From Chromera velia (Eukaryota > Sar > Chromeraceae), in the NCBI GenBank assembly GCA_018398765.1, contig JAHBMJ010004205.1, positions 1-12,500 on the forward strand: a stretch of 12,500 bases of DNA, written 5' to 3'. Below, piece after piece: positions 7,417 to 12,500 of this stretch. Under the pieces are notes generated by a model. It saw only the letters and a program-made list of their open reading frames with translations. It was not told where the DNA came from and did not search any database. Position 1 is the stretch's first letter; each line of letters opens with the position of its first letter. Both the position numbers and the translations under genes were made by a program.

Positions 7417-7444
7417 TTCAAGTGGACATTAGGTTCAGGGAGGT
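7417..7444 (-). repeat. Inner terminal inverted repeat, right
   Basis: Reverse complement begins ACCTCCCTGAACCTAA and matches 4251-4278 at 24 of 28 positions, so it delimits the element core to about 3.2 kb. Confidence 0.75.
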
Positions 7445-7582
7445 ATATCGGATTTCGGTACTTAAGTTTGTCGGGACTTAACAACTTTGTCCCTTTGTTA
7501 CTATTTTTTTGAACATAGTCTTTATTATTATATATATTGTGTATACATTATATTCTCCAAGTGCAGAATATATGTAAGAATG

Positions 7583-7603
7583 TATGTATGTATAAACCAC
7601 GCC
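7583..7603 (-). repeat. Outer inverted repeat, right copy 1
   Basis: The reverse complement starts GGCGTGGTTTATACATACAT and matches 3906-3926 at 20 of 21 positions. Weaker similarity continues inward, with ATTCTG and AGAAT words in the same order on both sides. Confidence 0.65.
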
Positions 7604-7670
7604 AGGATAGAAGGAAGAGACGAAAGACGTATAGGCCAGACGCTAGGAACAAACTTTAAGTCAATGCCCC

Positions 7671-7696
7671 CCATAAACCACGCCTAGTTGCAAATA
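7671..7696 (-). repeat. Outer inverted repeat, right copy 2
   Basis: The reverse complement, ATATTTGCAACTAGGCGTGG plus TTTATG, resembles 3891-3917, including the ATATTTG word upstream of the GGCGTGGTTT core. Two copies on the right against one on the left suggest a local duplication. Confidence 0.5.
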
Positions 7697-8069
7697 TGAT
7701 TTAATTTGATTTGAAACCTAGTTTGAAACTATAAGTTCGGACAAACTCTGCTAAATACGAGAAAAAAAAAGGTTTTGTATCAGTGCATAGGGCAAAAAGA
7801 AAGTCTCGTCTAACTTTCAATGTGCGGCAAAAGATTTTTTAAAAGAAACTAGAGGGAATGGATACAAATCTGAAATGTAAATAAAACATTGCAATTCAAG
7901 TTGAATCATTGAATTGTCTTGTGAAGTATGACATTGATCGAAAGATACAGATCCCAAACGAGAAAAGTTAAAGAGCCGCTGTACAGACGGCACAAAGCAA
8001 TCCCTTGCCGTACCAAACAGTCACTTGATCTTTTTTGATGTCATCAGATCTCTTTTCTGTCCTCATTTC

Positions 8070-8436
8070 TCAGTCCAAAAGGCGTCGCTCTTCTTCTGTC
8101 AACAGGGGCGTCTCTTTGTCGTGCTCGCCTCCTCCCTCCCCACCGTTGCCTGTCTCTCCTTCTTCATCCCCGCCCAACTCTCCTGACAGTTCCTGAATGG
8201 ACTTCAACTTCATGCTCGTCTGGGTGCCCCTTCTGAAGAAATCCCTCAGAGCTTCCGACTCTTTCTTTTGGTCTTCGAACAGTTCCAGAGCACTTCTGTG
8301 GAGGTACGTGACTCCCATCTTCTTCCCAGAGGGCGCCAGGAGGGTGTGGGTCTTGTCTGCGCACACCGTCAGCTCGTCTGCCCCACTTCCCTGACCGAAG
8401 ACGCTCCTCGAGATGTCAACATTTTCCCCTTCAGAC
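8070..8436 (-). CDS. Channel gene: terminal exon, long C-terminal tail
   Basis: The exon starts after TTCGCTGCAG with G, completing TGG from the M4 exon, and ends in TGA at 8070-8072. It encodes 121 residues: SEGENVDISRSVFGQGSG, a possible small folded part (ELTVCADKTHTLLAPSGKK, YLHRSALELFEDQKKESEAL), then a helix and a Gly/Glu-rich linker, and ends ETPLLTEEERRLLD. Most family members stop within a few residues of M4. No transmembrane segment is visible in this tail. Confidence 0.9.
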
Positions 8437-10035
8437 CTGCAGCGAAGGAAAGATGCGTGCAAAGAAAAGAAGAAAACCAAAAAGATGAGGATTGACCTCA
8501 TCAGAAAAGTCCCGAGGGAAGCACAGACACACACAAAAGTGCCGAGAAAGTGCAGGCCGATTCCATTCGTCGAACGGATACCCTGACGTAGATGCAAGCA
8601 AAACAGATGACTCACTGACTGACTGACTGACTGACTGACTCACCAGTGCGTGTAAAGTTTCTTCCTCTCCCTCGGGATGATGAACGCGCAGATTTGCACA
8701 AACAACCAGATGTGGGAGACTGCCCAAATCAGGAGGGAGAGGGTCATGAAGAATTCGTCCACTGCCTCGGTGTGGTCGTGCTGCAGATAGAACACGGAGG
8801 GTAAAACAGAAAGAAACAGGGAAGTGGAAAATTGGATAGACGAAGAGGAAAGAAACCGACCAACTAACCTACTTTGCAAAGCAAATGGAAGAACGAGTGA
8901 ATACCAAGGATCAAGCAGTGCATTCAACGCTGATCGCACTGCCTATATGCGAGCTTCAAAGAGACAAAGTTGAAAATCAATTGAAATGTTTTCATTTATC
9001 ATCTCTATCTCCTTTCTCCTTCCCCCCCCTTCCTTTCTCTCTCACAGACACAGCGACACGAAAAAGCCCTGTGCGGAGAAAACAAATGCAGAGAGGCAAA
9101 AGCGGACGATTCATTTATGAAAAATCGGTCAGAGAAAGAGTATTCACACCCAGCAGCCCGGTCCCTGACGCACCGCCTTCCGGAAGACGGTCATTGCGAA
9201 TTTCTCGATGAACGACCCCGTCAGAATGTCCGACCCAACGGCTGCGTTGGCAATGAGCACAAAGGAGATGTACACGTACGACGCCGTAATGTACTTGTCC
9301 AGAATCGTCAGGTACCCCAACATTGGGAGACTCGATCCGACCACCAAGGAGTAGGCAATGCAAGTCAGCAGAAGAGTCACTCCGAGAGAAAGGCGATCGG
9401 AGAGGGAATCAACAGGGTGCAGTCTGCAGACATGCAGGCGGCGGAGGAGAGGGGGCTACAGACAGAAGGCATGAGCACAAACGCGCCACAACACATAAGC
9501 AAAAAAGGGGAAAAGAAGAGTGGGAAGAAAATATAAGTGAAGGTGTGCAGGCACAGAAATACAGTGTCTCATCTCTTGATTGAGAAACGATGCCTTTTTC
9601 TTCTCCCTGCTTTCTCACATGCCTCTCTTCCTTCCATCTGACTAGTTGACTAACTGACGCGAATGCAAGATTTGCAACGAGCATGAGCATAGAGAGAACG
9701 AAGAAAATTCGCCAGGCGTAGACAGTCCACTCGCGGGCTCCTCGGAGAACGAGGACGAAGGATTGGTAGGCAACGTTCTGGAGCTCTAGTTTCTCGTTCA
9801 TCTCGTTTTTTCTGCAAAGCAGGGAAAGAAAAAGATTTGTGTGACGAGGTCTGTATGACTCTTTTCATGCTTTTCTCTCGGCCTTTAATCATTCATTCTC
9901 GCCTAAAGTTCTTCTTTGAAAGTGATCATTGAACAGATGGGCTGTGGGACTTTGAATGCGCCTCACTTGAAAGTTGGAAAGAGACACGCCGCTGGTTCCA
10001 TGCAGATAATTCCACTGATCAATGAACAAACAAAC

Positions 10036-10081
<46 letters not shown>

Positions 10082-12148
10082 GCTACCATACACCATTCTA
10101 AGCCCCCCCCCCGCCTCCTCTCACCGGTGCGTGACGAGGTCCAGGCAGGGCGGTCTCACGTCCCACTCGGTGAGTGCAGAGAGGTTCTGATTCACCTGCA
10201 CACAAGAAGAAAGAAAGAAGACCCGGGAGAGCGTAGAAGAGCGGAGACATTTGAACCGACTCCAGGAAAAGCGGGAAGGCATACAACGCTGCTCTGTATG
10301 TTTTTTCTTGTCATCACAAAAGAAACAGGGAAGGAGATGGGTAGCAGGAAGAGAGACGGTCGGCTGAAGGAATGAGCGATTCCAGGACAAATTGTGAGAA
10401 AGGAAGGAAAGGCTGCCAAAAAAAGAGAAGGACACCTAAAAGTCTGCAACGCTACGGATTTTTGGTCCCTAAACTCAAGCAAACTCAGAAACAGGAACTC
10501 AAACAGGAGACAGACGGTTGCTCGCGTAAAAGAAAAAAAAGAAAAAAGTGCTGCCAGGAGATTGAGAGAGACTTCTCCGTCCCTTTTTTCACCATGTGTC
10601 TCTCCAGCCATCGTGACGCTTAAAGTCAGAGAGCAGTTCTTTCTTTCTTTCTTTTGGAACGGACGGACCTTGACAAAATTGCCGTTCTCGTCTGCATCCG
10701 GGTTCAAAATCATCTCTGAAGTCGGTACATCGCTCTGTCCGAAAAAGACTTTGAAGTTCTGACAGTCGAAAGGAAAGCTCTCCAGCTCGAGACCCTGGAT
10801 GCATCAATTTCCAGGGGCATGCAGACGAAATAAATGTCTTTCTTCTCTCATGACCATGCCAAACGATTTCCATTGTGGAAGACTCTCTTGTGCCTCCCTC
10901 TCGCTTCTCTGCTTCTGCTTCCACCTCAAATTCCACTGGGTACAAAACAAAACAAAGGGTATGGACGGTTTTGATCCAGACGGGGCGGGGGGCTGAATCC
11001 GTTTTTTTTTACGTCTCTTTCTTTCACCTCTTTGAGCTTCTCCCCGACTCTTGCGCGGCTCAAGCCAGCACGTGCACACACTCACACACGCATATACCCA
11101 GGCACACACACGCGTGACTTGCGTAACCACTCTCACGTGCACACGCCACCGGAGACTGTTCCCCTTAAAGAGGGAAACCCAACGGAGTGTGAGAACGTCC
11201 ACACTGAGGGGAAAAGAGACAGGCAGAAGGACAAATGGGAAAATCAGAGAAACGAAAAAATGGATAGACAGACAGACTGTATGTCTCTTTTTCTTCTCCC
11301 TCCTTTTCTTCATGAACACAACAGACAGACAGATAGACAGACAGACAGGCAGACAAAGAGACAGAAAGAGAAAAACAGGCAGGCAAGAAGGCAGCTAGAT
11401 AGCTTACCTCGCTCATGACACTGCGGAACCTCAAACACTTCTGAGCGTACAGAGTGGGCTTGAGTCCTTTCGTGTCGATGCTCTGGAGAGTGGCACTCAC
11501 GTGCAGGGGGCGGTGTTCATCCTCCTCGTCCCCCCCTTTTTTGGGCTCAAAGAGGACCACAGGTCTTACTTTCCCGTTCTCTTCCTGCTGGGAGGGCCCG
11601 ACCTCCTTCCACTCTATCGCGTTCAGAATATCGAAGTCGGGGGGCACCCATGAGGGTCTCCAGTTGTCGGGATTCAACGTGTATCTGTCCATATCAAGGG
11701 AGGGAGCGAAAAGCGTCAGTGTCTCTTCATACAAGAAAAAAGAAAAAAAGTATGTCTGCAGAGACGCAAATCAACGAAACCCCAGGAAGAGATCGGGAGG
11801 GATGCCCCAGAGACAGAGAGAGAGAGGCACAGAGCGAGAATGAAGACCCAACGCAGCGAATGCATTTGCGTCTGAAGGTATTGTGGGTTCTTTCTGACTC
11901 GTGCAAAAGTTCGCTTTTCTGCCGGCGTGATGTCTTCTTGTCCCCCGAATGTGATCTCGGTGTGTGCTTGCACGTGGTAGGTGTAGAGTCACTGGAGGAC
12001 AAGGAGTGGCTGAGAGAGAGGAAGACAGATGGTCAGAACAGGGCAGATATGAAAAGCAAAACACAAACAATTTGCGAGGTTGCTAATGAATTACCCACTC
12101 GCTCACGGACTAACTCACGCGTAAATGTCAGACTCCGACACCTTCCAC
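8070..12148 (-). CDS. Pentameric ligand-gated ion channel subunit (5' partial, multi-exon)
   Basis: Eight exons (12148-12119, 11684-11408, 10794-10669, 10195-10125, 9811-9659, 9423-9174, 8780-8644, 8436-8070) join in phase at GT-AG sites and give 469 residues. Each subunit of this family has an extracellular beta-sandwich and four membrane helices; five subunits form a ligand-opened pore. Visible are a loop-D-like W (1), SWVPPDF (21-27, loop A), FPFD (109-112), M1 (about 198-219), M2 VTLLLTCIAYSLVVGSSLP (234-252), M3 (263-285) and M4 (312-337). The metazoan Cys-loop cysteines are absent: the positions seven before FPFD and four after it are Glu and Phe. The M3-M4 loop is short, about 26 residues, as in bacterial members. 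Tail 338-469 is extra. M2 resembles bacterial ELIC most closely among those I recall. The start codon and signal peptide lie to the right of the window. Confidence 0.93.
8614..8640. repeat. ACTG microsatellite in a channel-gene intron
   Basis: About seven ACTG units adjoin the donor of the M4 exon, and the GTGAGT donor partly overlaps the run. Confidence 0.9.
8644..8780 (-). CDS. Channel gene: M4 exon
   Basis: The exon follows GTTCTATCTGCAG and ends at ACTG|GTGAGT. It encodes a short acidic lead (HDHTEAVDE) and M4, FFMTLSLLIWAVSHIWLFVQ then ICAFII, followed by a basic stop-transfer-like stretch PRERKKLY. The donor lies next to an ACTG microsatellite in the intron. Confidence 0.92.
9174..9423 (-). 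CDS. Channel gene: M2 pore helix and M3 exon
   Basis: It begins with the last base of an Ala codon followed by LHPVDSLSDRLSLG. M2 reads R0', S2', T6', L9', A13', L16' when aligned with bacterial ELIC, with the conserved leucine gate at 9' and an Asp at -1', the position that sets cation preference in known members. M3 is YITASYVYISFVLIANAAVG. The donor GCG|GTGCGT (9173) is in phase with the next exon, but so is TGG|GTGTGA at 9149, which would add VRQGPGCW. Confidence 0.92.
9659..9811 (-). CDS. Channel gene: M1 exon
   Basis: The exon follows CTGCTTTGCAG and ends at TTCGC|GTCAGT. It covers the last extracellular strand (LELQNVAYQSFVLVLRGARE) and the first membrane helix, YAWRIFFVLSMLMLVANLAF, which starts with the R/K-x-x-x-Y-x-x-W/R pre-M1 pattern common in the family. 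Confidence 0.93.
10044..10079. repeat. AC dinucleotide microsatellite in a channel-gene intron
   Basis: An uninterrupted run of 18 AC units lies 45 bases from the donor of the 71-nt exon, on the 3' side of it in gene orientation. A C run at 10103-10112 lies between them. Confidence 0.95.
10125..10195 (-). CDS. Channel gene: 71-nt exon, late extracellular domain
   Basis: It follows TTGTGTGCAG and ends at CACCG|GTGAGA, with the Arg codon split across the junction. It encodes VNQNLSALTEWDVRPPCLDL then VTHR. The EWDV tryptophan lies near the binding-site (loop B to C) region. Exact loop assignment needs a structural alignment. Confidence 0.85.
10669..10794 (-). CDS. Channel gene: FPFD (Cys-loop position) exon
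   Basis: The exon opens GLELESFPFDCQNFKVFFGQ and ends at AAG|GTCCGT. FPFDxQ is the most conserved family motif, at the base of the extracellular domain facing the membrane. The cysteine here is inside the motif (FPFDCQ) and not at the canonical disulfide position. An in-frame TGA at 10804-10806 and a CCAG acceptor at 10795-10798 fix the exon start. Confidence 0.93.
11321..11354. repeat. Imperfect ACAG microsatellite in a channel-gene intron
   Basis: ACAG/ACAGG/ATAG units with interruptions lie in the 613-bp intron. CA-rich words also occur at 11076-11110. Confidence 0.85.
11408..11684 (-). CDS. Channel gene: exon with loop A and inner strands
   Basis: It starts after GATATGGACAG and ends at GAG|GTAAGC. 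It encodes YTLNPDNWRPSWVPPDFDIL, then NAIEW, a charged insertion (EPKKGGDEEDEHRP), and strands up to CLRFRSVMSE. The W-V-P-x-D-x-x-x-x-N pattern is the family's loop A region. The charged insertion is longer than in the bacterial homologues I recall. Confidence 0.9.
12119..12148 (-). CDS. Channel gene: 30-nt micro-exon, loop D region
   Basis: This exon is read between TGATGATGCAG and GC|GTGAGT. It encodes WKVSESDIY plus two bases of an Ala codon completed by the next exon. The position fits the strand just before SWVPPDF in the family (W-x-x-x... then NP..W). Both other frames contain a stop or give unlikely sequence. It is the least certain exon because it is so short. Confidence 0.65.
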
Positions 12149-12500
12149 CTGCATCATCACCAGATGGCAAAGCAAAAGAAATCAGAACCAACATACAGAC
12201 TGACAGCACTCAGACATGCAAAGGAGAAAAAAGGAGCGACGCAGCCCAGGTCCCTACACTCAATTACTTTCCAGAACCATGCTCAGACTTCCCCTCCTGT
12301 CCTCTACGCACGCATGCATCACTTTGGGTTGCCGAAAGACGAGAAAAGTGAAAACAAACACCATCGAGCATTCTCATCGTCTTGACAGAAAAATAAAGGA
12401 ATTGGACACAAGACGATGCCAGCAGTAGATCCGGAGAAAGAGACACCGAGAAACAGATGCAGACAGCCAGGGAGGCATAGAGATGCGCAAACGAACAGGC
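12149..12500. other. Intron and possible upstream exon of the channel gene; unresolved
   Basis: The region directly upstream of the micro-exon on the - strand should contain an intron, and perhaps an earlier exon ending with two bases of a codon. I could not identify one: the 60-codon - strand frame at 12264-12446 has no clear strand pattern of the family. The start of the gene is probably outside the window. Confidence 0.4.

Larger units (their letters stand above)
3840..7735 (+). mobile_element. Degenerate DNA transposon with inverted ends, carrying an OTU-domain gene
   Basis: Inverted similarity flanks one multi-exon gene. The inner pair is 4251-4278 against 7417-7444 (24 of 28 bases). 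An outer pair, 3906-3926 against 7583-7603, matches at 20 of 21, and a weaker match links 3843-3860 to about 7713-7735. GC hairpin units sit just inside both inner repeats, as a tandem array on the left and one copy on the right. The enclosed gene has stops and frame changes. No transposase with a DDE motif is recognisable, so this may be a non-autonomous or gene-capturing element. I could not find a target-site duplication next to the inner repeats, and the outer limits are uncertain by 100 bp or more. Confidence 0.6.
7151..8069. other. AT-rich right arm of the element and intergenic DNA; no gene
   Basis: 7151-7370 is AT-rich with repeated TATATGA-like words. 7379-7444 holds the right-hand hairpin and inner inverted repeat. 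7445-7735 contains two inverted copies of the GGCGTGGTTT motif. From about 7736 to 8069 I see only AT-rich, non-coding sequence, which would be the downstream flank of the channel gene on the - strand. Confidence 0.5.

Noticed and set aside
8885-9583. + strand open frames over the M2/M3 exon and neighbouring introns
   Set aside because: They oppose the strongly supported channel exon, have high Arg, Lys and Gln content, and show no domain sign.
10192-10713. 173-codon - strand open frame across the 10196-10668 intron
   Set aside because: Only its first 15 codons belong to the channel exon; the remainder is intron read-through rich in Phe, Leu and Ser.
11716-11973. - strand frame with a signal-peptide-like stretch (MHSLRWVFILALCLSLSVSG)
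   Set aside because: The hydrophobic part comes from a CT-rich run inside the intron 11685-12118. No donor there joins the next exon in the right phase without cutting the stretch, and the micro-exon at 12119 fits the family better.
1-12500. tRNA, rRNA or other structured RNA genes
   Set aside because: No cloverleaf-like pattern with A- and B-box words, and no conserved rRNA segment, was seen on either strand by eye.

Overview
This is eukaryotic nuclear DNA. Genes are split by short GT-AG introns of about 50 to 610 bp, with strong TGCAG-type acceptors and GTGAGT, GTCAGT or GTAAGC donors. Microsatellites are abundant, and AT-rich intergenic stretches alternate with GC-richer coding blocks. 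No bacterial operon, tRNA or rRNA signature is visible. The content (an intron-rich pentameric ligand-gated channel without cysteine-loop cysteines, decayed DNA transposons, an OTU protease domain) suggests a free-living protist or alga, possibly a chromerid or related alveolate. That placement is inference only.

Layout. About 1-1000 holds a decayed, stop-interrupted transposon-type protein on the + strand, with a WHWIRR-type segment and a zinc-ribbon-like CxxC tail, followed by an AT-rich tail with two GC-rich hairpins (1505-1565). About 2140-2631 is an unrecognised + strand reading frame that looks coding and probably continues into further exons. 3277-3430 is a block of CT and CTTT microsatellites. 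About 3840-7735 is best read as a degenerate DNA transposon. It has inverted-repeat ends (the best pair is 4251-4278 against 7417-7444, 24 of 28 bases), a 33-bp tandem array of GC hairpins just inside the left end, one related perfect hairpin just inside the right end, and a + strand multi-exon gene (4805-7150) that encodes a PCNA-box-like segment, an acidic linker and an OTU cysteine-protease domain. Two in-frame TAG codons and two frame changes interrupt that gene.

From 8070 to the right edge the - strand carries the best-supported gene of the window: a pentameric ligand-gated ion channel subunit. I traced eight exons whose splice phases all agree, giving 469 residues. They run from the first extracellular strands through the FPFD motif, M1, M2, M3 and M4 to a 132-residue C-terminal tail. 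The 5' end (start codon and signal peptide) lies beyond position 12500. The tail is unusual because standard topology would place it outside the cell.

The channel gene and the transposon copies are independent. They point toward each other and are separated by about 900 bp of AT-rich sequence with no recognisable gene.
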